A DNA stretch of 64,000 nt from the NCBI GenBank assembly GCA_015680685.1, contig MNCI01023672.1, forward strand, positions 1 through 64,000, given 5' to 3'. The notes under the pieces were generated by a model that was not told the DNA's origin, searched no databases, and saw only the letters and a program-made list of their open reading frames with translations. Positions within the stretch are counted from its first letter, which is position 1. Each line of letters starts with the position of its first letter. The stretch comes from Gnetum montanum (lineage: Eukaryota > Streptophyta > Gnetopsida > Gnetales > Gnetaceae). Positions 11,851-22,249 of the stretch are shown here, in pieces. Both the position numbers and the translations under genes were made by a program.

Positions 11851-13120
11851 TCAAGGGTCAAGGAAGAATATCATCATCACACTTGGGGTCTCATACATCA
11901 CACTTTGAAGGCTACTAGTTAGCACTTGGGCTCTCACTTGGAGACACTTTGAGTCTTGGGAGAAGAGCATTTTGTAAAGAAGAAAGTGTGGACGATTGCT
12001 TGCAAGATGGCTTGCTAGAATAAAGATTTCAGCCTCTTTGTCATGGTCCTGTGAGTTATGCATTTCATTTTTTGTTTTGTTTAAATTGTTTAGCTAGTGG
12101 TTTAGATAGTATCATCCTTGGCAAGTAATTTTGGGATTTTTAGATTGCTCTTACTGTTCTTGTTGCCCGATAGAAATTTCTATTAAAATTTTGCCATAGA
12201 AGCGCTTGTGTTTAAAAGCCTTAAGAGCATTTTAGTAGTAAATTTCATTATTGTGCAACGTGTGGGAACTGCTATTGGGATTGTTGTAAGAGAGCCTCTG
12301 TTTGTAGTCACGCCGTTGAACAATTCAGTAGTCGAGAGGGTTCAGAAAATCTTTGGTATTTTGATGGGACCAGAATAGCTTCTTTTTATCTTTAAAGTGA
12401 ATTCTCGTGGTATTTCAATCAGAAATTGTCAAGTCTTTTAAAGGTTCTGTTTGAATGCAATCGTTGACATCTATTATCTAGTCAAAATGGAGTCTCGTAC
12501 GTGGTAGTTTACGCAGCAATTTTTGGTAGCATAATAGGATTGTCTTGAAGATATTGCTTGTTTGAGCCTTGGAAGTTTGAACAATTCGTAGATATTGAAT
12601 TTGGGATAGCTTTATTGCGAAGTGTTTACTCGTGTCATTTTACCTTGTTTAAATATTTGAGGTCTACACAAATCTGCTTTCTTTTCTTTTCTGCTTATTT
12701 CCATCGAATCTTGCTATATTTCTAGTTTTCTTGTAGAACTATCTCTTTCTCTGGGGAAAATTAGGAGTAGATTGCGGAGTTGTGCTCAAATTTTTTTGCA
12801 AACTTTTATTTGTTACAAGTAGGTATTATAAGGACCGCATAGACTAGGTAGTTGAACAAAATAGGAAATTTTCAACAACTCATAGTACTTGGCAAAGTTG
12901 GCTGAATCTCTTTAAAGTAAGTCATTTGTAGTTCACACACAATGCAATTGTTACATTTCTCACAACCACACGCCGCAACAGCACATACACATACTCACAT
13001 TAACTACTGAGTTTATTTGGAGGTATCTGGGCCTTGGTGTTTCTAGAGACCAGCAAGCACCTAAATCCTGTTCGAGGACACTCGTTGGCGGTCACGTCCC
13101 AAACGGTCGCCAACACTTAG

Positions 13121-14930
13121 TTCACCAAGTACAATGGTGAAGGGGACCCCAATGCACACTTGGTCACATTTCGATTTAAGTGCCTACTCCTTCAAGCCTA
13201 GCCACATGCCATCATGTGTGTGTTCCCCATTTCACTCACTAGCAAGGCCTTAGACTAGTATCGCATGCTACCCAAGGCCTCAATCTCCTCTTTCAAGGAT
13301 CTCATAAGCCAGTTTATAACACGCTTCAGGTACAACCTAAAGCTTGAAGTAACCCTTGACTAGCTCATGCAGGTTAAGCAAGGGCCTCTAGAACCCATGT
13401 CAAAATTCCTTTAACATTGGAATGCTGCATTGAGTGAACTTCATGAACCCCTAGTGGAGACACATCTACTAGCCATTTGCAAAGGTGCAGTGAATGACTT
13501 CATCAAGTCCAAGCTTTATTATCTAGCCCCAAAGTCTTTTAGCCAAGCCTTTGCCCAAACAAAAGGTATAGAGGAAGCAATGCAAGCTAGCAATGATCTA
13601 GGCTATGTGGCTTACAGAAATCAATATGCTCACAAGCAAAAAACAATAGTGGCAATAGTGGCCACAAGCACAAAAGCAACCAATTGGGGCCCAACAACTA
13701 AGTAGCCTAAGGCCCCAGCTAACAAAACTACCAACTCACCTACATCAGTAGGGGCCACCCCAAGGCCCAACGTTTAGCGCAAGGACCACTCAAAGTATAC
13801 ACCACTACCAATGCAACCCTCTGCACTACTGGACCAACTCTTGAAAGTTGGGCAAGTCCAACACAAACATGTATTAGAGATTGCTCACCAAAAACATAAT
13901 AGGTACTACGAACTACTAAAGAACTCCACATTAGCAATACTAAATGAGCCCCCAGTTCCACAACATTTTAAATTGGACCAATACTATCATTACCACCAAT
14001 TGGCTAGTCACAGTACAAATAATTATCGTGCTTTGTAGGATGACCTGCAGAGAATGATATAATGGGGCCAACTAGTGATTAACATGGTGATTCAATCCAA
14101 CATGGACAATGCCTCCTATGTCATAAATTTCATTAGCATAGGTGGCAAACCCAAACCTGTGCAACAATCTTTTGTGATATGTGTGCCTCCTAATAAGGGT
14201 CCCCTTAGCCTCCACAATCAAGAGGACTCCCTTTGTTATCAAAGTGCCACCTCAGGCACCCATGACACCCTTTGTAGTCAAATTTCCATAGCAACCATCC
14301 ACTAAGATGTTAAACTGGCATGACACAATAACAACAATCACTAAGGAACCTTTCGTTATCAAGGTGCCACAACAAGTTGGTCACACAAAAACTCCTAAGT
14401 TGCCCTTTATCAGAAGGGTGCCACAACATGATGGCCCCTCACCTAGCTGAAGCCCAACAGTGGGAAACATCTCGATCCTTCCTCCTTCAAGGGTTGACCC
14501 CATTAGTAACCTAAGTAGGCCTACCAAATGGAAATACAAGAGGATGAGTCAGTGCCTCATGATCCCCATGGCTAAAGAAAAGGCTATAATTGACAAGAAG
14601 CAACCAAACACTAGGACCCCTACCCCCAAGTAGGCCAAGAAAACCAAGCCCAAGTCCCCTCCCTAAGAGATCTTTCTCTCAAGCCACATGGAGGAAATTA
14701 AGGCCCACACAATAGGTAATGATAAGGACTTCATAGCTGCACTAACCCAAGTGAAACAAACACTCAATAAAAAGAACACAACATTGAGCTTGTATAAATT
14801 GGTCATGACCTCATTTGCTCATTGCCAAGCATTGGCCCAGATCTTGGCCTCCATTCCTATTATGGAGGACATCCCTGCAAATGAGGCATCCATCTATGCA
14901 ACAATGTTACCCCCTACATAACAAGAATCG
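13121..14930 (+). pseudogene. gag of B, C-terminal part
   Basis: Starts at FTKYNGEGDPNAHLVTF, the hallmark of Tat-type gag. It continues through SKALD and LISQFITRFRYNLK. The stretch LVETHLLAICKGAVNDFIKS at about 13448-13507 matches AEVHLLAVFKGAVNNFIKS in I. After 13700 it becomes Lys/Pro/Thr-rich, with NRYYELLKN and EPPVPQHF shared with I and C, then a spacer of basic and Pro-rich residues. No classical CCHC zinc knuckle was seen. Frames shift several times, and TAG stops are common. Confidence 0.8.
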
Positions 14931-15549
14931 AGTTTAACATCCCTAGTGTTCCGCAACAATGTAATCAAAGTCAACCCCAAACGAGGAGAGGTCACTATAG
15001 CTCCACTATACATTAGCGTACATGTTGGGCAATGTACCATTCATAGAGTGCATGTCAATGATGGTGCAACAACAAATGTAGTCCTATACTCTATCATCGA
15101 CAAGCTGGGCCTAGCAGATAAAATCAGGTGAACCAAAGCCACGTGTCTAAAATCCTTCAATGGATCATGTGTCATAGTCAGTGGTACAATCAACTTAGCC
15201 TTTGTGGTAGAAGAGCAATTTCCCACTAGTGCAGATTTCACTATCATAATGGAGATGCCACGTTTCAACATGATTCTAGGTAGGCCTTGGCTAGCCCAAC
15301 TAAGGGCCATCTCCTCTCCCATCCACCAAGAAATCCACCTTCCATATGAAGGTGGCCAAGTTATAATCCATGGTAATAATGCTTCCTCTTCAACTATCCA
15401 TGACATAGACATGGCATAAGTTTGAAAGGAATATTTTCTTAGTGGTACACCTATGGAAATCAACGTAGTGCTTAAGGCTAACACACCTGAATGAGTAGTT
15501 GAAGCCAATAGCCTCCTAGAGGATCCTAAGCCTTGCATACTCCCTAATT
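14931..15549 (+). pseudogene. Protease of B, ends at the I insertion
   Basis: Aspartic protease that cuts Gag-Pol. VNDGATTNVV at 15053-15082 carries the catalytic Asp-Gly. MPRFNMILGRPWLAQLRAIS near 15255-15315 and the following QEIHLPYEGG tract match I and C. One stop (tga at 15129) separates two otherwise readable pieces. The tail PKPCILPN runs into the target site of element I at 15545-15549. After I the sequence is linker/tail, so nothing of RT remains in B. Confidence 0.85.
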
Positions 15550-17232
15550 TGAAACATCCAAAAAAAATTCGAAGTCACTCTTGCTTCACCAGGCCTTGTA
15601 ATTTGCACAGAACCATAGCAATTCTTCAAGAGGAGAACATTCTGAGTTTAGGCTAGCCAGTTCAACAAATTTTCTAACTTAGGTGAAAAAAGGCTTTATG
15701 GATCATCCTGCCTACCCATCTAAGTAGTGTGCTAAGCCGAAAACCTGCTTAGAAATGGTGCGCGAAGTTGGCAGTAGCATTCTAGATGCACGAAACAGTT
15801 CAGCAAGTTTTCTAAGTCACGAAGTCTGCTACGCTATGCTACGCCTTGCTATGTAGTGTAGCAAGCTTCAGAAGACCATTTCAGAATGGAGCACTATGCT
15901 ACGCTACACCATGTGATGTAGCGTAGTAGGGAAATAGCTTTACAGCTAGTCTCCACGCCCAATTTCAAGTCCTTCAACAATGTCCCTTTTCGTCAGGAAG
16001 CGACAGACCATGTTTACTGCTATGCTACGCTGAGCTACATGGTGTAGCGAGGCATAACAATCTTGCAAAAGAGACAGAAGGCAACTCAAAGGGTGGAATC
16101 AGCAAGTTTGCAAGTCTCACAGAAGTAAAGTTTGCAAATCGGCAAAGCTTTCGCGACTAAGGCTAATTGCTATGCTACGCTACACTATATGGCATAGCTA
16201 GCATGCAACACACATGTAGCGAAATGAATGACAAGGTGCTCTGCTATGCTAAGCATGTTACACTACAAAGCACAGGGAAGCATGCGGGTGGTTGTGTGAC
16301 ATCAATGCACTTTATTTAATTAGACCGTTGGCACACGTCTCCAAACACTGACGATGTAATTACAGCGTGGCAGGCTCACAGTTATGGCATAACAGGCTCA
16401 CATTACAATGGTCTTGTAGGTCCAACGATCATACATGGCATGTGTGGCGCCAGCATGTCAACGTGGGCCCGAGGCACGTGGCATCCAAACCACCCCTTTC
16501 ACATGCCCTTTAGCCCTATAAATACCCCGAAAAACAACATCCAAAGGTCCAAAGAATTTTCTAAAAAAAATGACATTCAAAAGGTTTGAATTTCTCCAAC
16601 AAGCAGCATTCAAAAAGTTCGAATATTTTTTGGATTCTTCGAATTTTCCTCTCTCTGGCACTCAAGTTCCCTTCCCGACACGTCGTAACACTGAGCATTG
16701 TAAGCTTTCTATTTGACACTACAAAAAATTAGCATCTTTAGCTAGCATTCTGTTCTATCTCCCTTTCTACTACCTTGGTAGAACCCCCATATGGTCAGTG
16801 CCTAAGGTCGTGGGTAAGCGCATAACCTATTTTGCTCCACACATCCTGGTTACTCTCGGGATCTCTGCACTCCACCATGCTGTACAACCAGCTGTATCCA
16901 CACTGACAGAGCAAGCTTGTAGCTTCAGAGCAGTGCATTTTTCTAACCATATTTTACATTGTTTCCTACTTATCATTGCGTTTTTACATTATTTTCTTTT
17001 TTTTCTTCATTTACTTTGAAGGATTACTCTGCATTTCCGTTCCTATTTCAAAAATATATGTTGCAAAAGGCTATATAGACACTGATTAAGCCCCTGTCTA
17101 ATTGGTTAGATCGTTCAGGGTGCCCCGTATCCGCACACACCCAGCACGACCCTCCCATGGATACTGGGTCGAAACTATTGTGCCCGTCGACCCCTCGGTG
17201 TTTTCCAACCACCAATGTTTTCAATCGTTACA
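15550..17232 (+). repeat. 5'LTR of I
   Basis: Begins TGAAACATCC and ends TTCAATCGTTACA, 1683 bases. It matches the 3'LTR throughout. U3 carries blocks of gctacgctatgctacg and their complements (15825-15925, 16018-16050, 16170-16265). The core promoter is at 16515-16528. The U5 end (ccctgtctaattggttagatc... ccaaccaccaatgttttcaatcgttaca) resembles those of D and B. Confidence 0.92.
16515..16528 (+). promoter_or_regulatory. TATA box of I 5'LTR
   Basis: CCTATAAATACCCC. The same box is at about 30686-30698 in the 3'LTR. The sequence after it is well conserved between the two LTRs. Confidence 0.7.
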
Positions 17233-17255
17233 ATTTTCTGGCGCTAGAAGAAGGA
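17233..17255 (+). other. Primer-binding site of I
   Basis: attttctggcgctagaagaa, directly after the LTR. It aligns with the primer sites of B (9323) and C (43594 on the minus strand). tRNA identity not assigned. Confidence 0.65.
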
Positions 17256-17319
17256 CCTTTTGGTGCCTTTTCCACCTATCACAGTAGTTCTATGAGCCTT
17301 CTACATCCTGATATGAATA

Positions 17320-18090
17320 AGCATAGATGTGACACCCTTTTGTGATTTTTTGAGCTTTGTGTGGTGCAAATTGGTTACCTCGACGGTGCCTTGGTAGCCC
17401 TATAGAACACAAGACCTCCGATCCCAAGCTAGCTTGCCCGTCTTACGATAGTTTTTCATGTGTTCTGTACCCCATCTCGTGTGGTACAGAGTGGTTGCTA
17501 CAACAGTCCCTCAAGGATCCTACGAGATGGAAAGCCTTCTTGACTGCTAGTTAGCTTGCCCGTCCTACGGTAGTCTTGCGTGCATTCTATACCCCATCTC
17601 ACATGGTACAGGTTGGTCGCTTCGATGGTTCCTCTGGAAACCTGCAAGACTTAAAGCCTTCTTGGTTGCCAATTAACGAAACTCATCCTACAGTAGTCTT
17701 GCATGCATTATATACCCCATCTTGCATGGTACAGGTTAGTTGCTTTGACAGTTCCTCTGAAACCCTACAAGACTTAAAGCCTTGTTCGTTGCCAGTTAAC
17801 TAAACTCATCCTACGATAGTCTTGTGTGCATTCTATACCCCATCTCACGTGGTACAGGTCGAGTGCTTTGACAATTCCTCTAGAACCCTGCAATACTTAA
17901 AGCCTTCTTGGTTGCTAATTAACTAAACTTGTCTTACGGTAGTCTTGCAAGCATTCTGCACCCTATCATGCACTGGCGTAAACGTGACATCCATTTGTGG
18001 TTGTTTACATCTTGTGTGGTGCAGATTGATCACCTTGACGGTTCCCCTAGAATCTGGCAAGATGTAGAGCCTTCTTCATTTTTGCTATTT
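17320..18090 (+). repeat. 123-bp tandem repeats in the leader of I
   Basis: Five to six diverged units. The marker tcYtacg(g/a)tag recurs at 17441, 17563, 17686, 17809 and 17932, giving spacings of 122, 123, 123 and 123 bases. Each unit contains an ataccccatctcaYgtggtacaggt-type core and aagacttaaagcct. 123 is a multiple of three, and one frame (17576-17803) is open across nearly two units with the recurring peptide words YTPS, MVQV and LQDLKP. A coding role is possible, but a structured leader is as likely. Confidence 0.8.
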
Positions 18091-18161
18091 TTCGGTTTCC
18101 TTGTTTGTTCGCACTCTTTTGCATAAATTTTGTTCTTTTTTGTGTAACTACTTGTTTAATG

Positions 18162-21060
18162 ATGGCTTTTTCAACTACTGCTGCCAACGCCTTCAATGTT
18201 GAAGCTCCCATCATAGTTAAAGGCACTATTGGTGCCGAACAATCATTGAATTTGATACTGGAAACACATCGATCTCTCAGATTCCAAAACCAAGGACTTG
18301 AGGGATTGGCCCAACAACATGAGCATTATAGTTTTCTCTGTGTGGAGGTGTAGGTAAATATGCCCTTGGATTTAAATGAAATCGAAGAAAAATGTAGCTT
18401 TGAGTTCGCTTACTACAATGGGAAGAAATTTGTCCCCATTCCTGGCATTTCGTTACCTTTAACACAAGCATACCAAAGGCTTCTAGACTAACTAATCTAG
18501 TTGGCTAAGCTTAGGGAGCAATAGGACACAGTGTCCAATCAAGATGACACTTTCTAGGATGGGTAGGAGGAAATCGATTCCCGTTCCTATCCCTTCTACC
18601 CAGTCCTTCTAGGCCAAGTTGTCATCTATCACTACTCCCTTTGTAATTATGCCCATGGTTCCATAACCTGTGATTATAGCTGCTATGGGTAGCCACACCA
18701 ATTCTATGATGTTTCAACACCCTCTTTCACCTGTAGCTATTATCCCTTTGCCGACTGCTCAGCAGTCTATTCTTGTAGCACATTGTACACCAATCCTGGA
18801 TACCCTGCCACATGTTCATACCATGCCTCTTTTACAAGCATACGTGACTTCTGTTTCTATGCCTACATTCACATCTATTCCATCAACTATGGTGGGCCTA
18901 GGCCCATCCACATGGTGGGCCCCATTTACTTCTTCACCCATTCCGCAAGCATCACAAATGTCGCACTACATACGCTCTCAAATGCACCAAGCCTCGCAAT
19001 CGGCACAGCTTAACACAGGGTTATGGTCTACGCTGCTAGTAACACAAGCAGTCTACCCAGTAGCCCAACCTATGGTCACCACCTTAACAACACCACCTAC
19101 CAGGTGGTGGATAATGCAGGAAGCACTGCTCGTGGGGGTCATCCCAATTGTACCACCAATGGGTCAGGCCATCGCCTCTACCATACCATAAGTGGGAACT
19201 GCCCCTATAGCACCCTAATCATCCACAACATCGTTGGGTCTGGACCAAGCATTTCAGCTCATCTAGACGCTCACTAAGGAAATAAAACATCTTAAAATCA
19301 CTGGGTCTGACATGGTACAAGTTGTGGACTTCTACCAGGATGACCCTATTAACCCTGTAGTCCCTACTTTAATGTTACCCCCAGGGATGTCTCTCCTACA
19401 TTTCATGAAGTACGATGGGGAGGGAGATCCCAATGCACATCTTGTCACCTTCAGATTTGAGTCTTTGCTATTGCAAAAATGGCCACACACTATCATTCGC
19501 GTCTTCGCCTAGCCAGAAAAGTCTTGGACTAGTATTGTGCATTGCCACACTCATCCATATCAACTTTTGAAGAGCTATTGACCCAGTTTGTGACGTGCTT
19601 CAAGTACAAATTGAAGCCAAAAACCACGCTAGACCAACTGATGAGTGTAAAGCAAGATGCTCTAGAGCCAATCCAAAAGTTCATTCAATGTTGGAACGTA
19701 ACCCTTAACGAAATCCGCAAGCCCATTGCAGAAGTCCACCTATTGGCCGTCTTTAAGGGCGCAGTGAACAACTTCATCAAGTCTAAACTATACTACCTCA
19801 CTCCTTGCTCTCTTAGTCAAGCCTTCACTTAGACTAAGAGCATACAGGACACGGCCGAAGTAAGCAAAGACCCGGCCTACATTGCTTATAAAAGCACCTT
19901 TGTAAAGAAGGACAAGGGTAAAGCCCCAACAACCACAATGGCCACTGTGGCAACCAAGGCCAAGCACAAACCTAGTAGCAATGATAGTAAGAACAGCAAG
20001 AAATCAGCCATACCCACGACTAACCCCACGACCAAACAGGGCCATGTGCTGCAACTGGTTGCACCTATGCCCAAGACATCTACACAACCCAAACCTAATT
20101 TTGAGCATAAAGATCGCTCAAAGTACATCCCACTACCTCTAAAGCCTTCAGAGCTTTTGAAGTAACTACTGGTAGTGGGATACATCCAGCATAAGAAAAT
20201 TTTGAAAGAGAAAAATGCAAGACATCAGTGCTACTACAAGCTCCTTAGAAATCCCTCTTCGGCCCTGCCCAATGAGCCTCTAGTTCCTAGGGGTTTCAGG
20301 CTAGATAGGTTTTGTGACTACCACCAATAGTGTGGTCACAACATGGATTATTTTCTATTGTTGCAGGATGACATCCAAAGATTAATTGACCTCGGGAACT
20401 GGTGCTGGACGAAAGCAACATAGTGCACCCTGAAAAGAAATCTATGTATGTCTACATAGATCCCCTTAATGACAACAATGTCGATTACGTAATCAACGCC
20501 ATTGACATTGACAATGATCCTAGGCTACCTCAGCAACCATTCGTGATCCGTGTACCTCAGCATAGTGCACCAGCACCACTAGCAGTTGGCCCCAGCTCGT
20601 AGTAGCTGTTTGACCTAAAATTCCCACCACGGGCATCCACCTTTGCACCACCTATCAATGGAGCCAAGCGGTCCTATCAATTAAAACCTCTAGCTCCATT
20701 CGTCATCAGGTGGTCAATGCCTTCGATAGCCCCTATCTCACGTGACAAAGCTGAATAGCCTCCTCACCCCACGAGGCGAGAAGTCCACTTGGTGGGCAAA
20801 ACGTCGAAGGGAAGTACCGTCAAGGGTATTCCCAAGCCTACGTCTCCGCCCATTGCATCTGCACCTTCGTCCCCAAAGATGAAGGTCAACATGACTACAT
20901 AGCTTACATCATCCTGCCGACAAGGATCTGAACCTAGAGCCAAAGTCACCTCTCCTTAGGAGATTCATCTTCTGGGATAAATTGAAGAGGAGGAAAATGT
21001 CAAGCAAGGGGGAAACCAAGACATTCTAGACATCCTCACCAAGGTCAAGCAAGCTCTAAA
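18162..21060 (+). pseudogene. gag of I
   Basis: ATG at 18162 starts a tract MAFSTTAANAF, the best visible start after the leader. N-terminal gag has VEVQVNMPLDLNE-like and PIPGISLPLTQAY. A long Pro/Thr/His-rich middle runs from 18600 to 19250. The capsid part begins LMLPPGMSLLHFMKYDGEGD at 19369 and includes AEVHLLAVFKGAVNNFIKS near 19730-19790. A basic Lys/Asn/Thr-rich segment follows (19900-20100), then PSELLK and YYKLLRN. No CCHC knuckle was recognised. There are several frameshifts and stops. It should continue into protease. Confidence 0.85.
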
Positions 21061-21153
21061 GTAGAAAAATGCTACACTGAGTTTGTATGACCTAGTCCTG
21101 ACATCTGTACCCCACCGCAAGGCTCTAATCCACATGTTAACGGTGATTCAGTC

Positions 21154-21880
21154 ATGCTTCCCTATGTACCTGCAGAGTCCGTGATACCTCAATTGAATTT
21201 CCATGACAACGCCATTAGGAAGGATCCCAAAGGAGGTCAGGTGACTACGATGCCTCTCTTTATCACAATTCGGGTCGACCAACACCGGATCCAAAGGGTA
21301 CACGTTGATGATGGGGCCACCACAAACGTCATTCCCTTCCCTATTGTGGACAAGTTGGGATTGGTCGACCAAATAAAACCCACAATGAAATTTTGTCTAA
21401 GGTCCTTCAATGGGGCACGTGTCCTAGTGAAAGGCATAGTTCACGTAGACTTCATAGCAGAGGACCAGTTTTCCATAGATGCAATGTTCATTGTGGTCAA
21501 GGAAATTCCTGGGTTTAACCTAATCTTGAGAAGATCATGGTTAGCACAACTTAGGGCTATCTCCTCGCCTATACACCAGGAAATCCACTTACCATACATA
21601 GGCAAGGAGGTGGTGATACGTGGTGATGAAGTAGCAATACAAGCAATCAGTAACATAGACATGGAGCAGGGCTCAGAGGTCACAACCTCCCAAAGTGAGG
21701 CACCTACTCACACATGCATTAACCATCCAACGGAAGGATTGGCTCAGTGAGCCGACTTCCAAATCAAAAACGCATGGGTTGAGTTGCCCTTCCAAGCAGA
21801 GTACGATGATGTGAATGAGAACCTTGGCAAAATACCTCGGCCTCACATTTCAATCAACCCACAATGGATCAAGAGGTAGT
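21154..21880 (+). pseudogene. Protease of I
   Basis: The catalytic motif is VDDGATTNVI at 21304-21333, within a 198-residue open stretch. FNLILRRSWLAQLRAIS and QEIHLPYIGK follow. After one TGA at 21748 the reading continues with VELPFQAEYDD and ends PHISINPQWIKR followed by TAG at 21878. RT does not follow directly. A 3.6-kb segment holding the antisense gene comes between. In the known Ogre/Tat elements an intron lies between protease and RT, so the same may hold here. Confidence 0.88.
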
Positions 21881-22249
21881 TATACATAGCGTAGCAACCT
21901 TACTACTTACTACCCAGTTGCCATCCCTTGTACATCATTGCCTTCTGCTTTGTTAACATGTCATCCTTTTGGCATGCTATGCAATGGCCCAAAATTTCCT
22001 AAAACTAGCTTAGTTGCTTTCTTCTTTATTAACATGTCATCCTTCTAGCATGCTACGCTATGGCCTAAACTGGTCTAAAACTAGCATATGAAAGCATGAA
22101 AAATTTAAATAGTACACAAGTTAACGCAAAATCAGTTTCTCCTTCAAATTTTTTCATTTTATTCAAAACTTTTGCCTATTGGCAATGTTTGTAAAAATTT
22201 TACAAAAACTTCAAATTTTCAAAAATTTCGAAAAGAAAATCCCATGCTT
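21881..22249 (+). other. Spacer between protease and antisense gene in I
   Basis: Non-coding. Contains two copies of a roughly 75-base unit (taacatgtcatccttYtggcatgctaYgc) at about 21955-22005 and 22028-22080. Then comes an A/T-rich piece with aaaattt runs. The gene on the other strand ends at 22250, so this would be its 3' flank. Confidence 0.5.

Larger units (their letters stand above)
10850..13115 (+). mobile_element. Solo LTR J (TGTTGG...CCAACA)
   Basis: The element starts TGTTGGCACA and ends GGTCGCCAACA, with short inverted ends TGTTGGC/GCCAACA. It is 2266 bases long and has no gag or pol motif, which fits a solo LTR left by recombination between two LTRs. A TATA box (ccctataaaaaggc, about 11837-11850) sits mid-element with an AATAAA-like signal (gaataaagatt) near 12018, as expected for U3-R-U5 on the + strand. 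Its family (copia or gypsy) cannot be told from the LTR alone. Tandem 21-base units occur at about 11557-11660. Confidence 0.85.
10845..13120. repeat. Target-site duplication CTTAG around solo LTR J
   Basis: CTTAG at 10845-10849 and again at 13116-13120, a perfect 5-base duplication. Removing 10850-13120 restores a continuous gag reading between LTLPTRIQLP and FTKYNGEGDP, which confirms the insertion. Confidence 0.9.

Noticed and set aside
15041-15538. 165-residue minus-strand ORF
   Set aside because: It is the shadow of the protease of B on the other strand; protease motifs are clear on the + strand.
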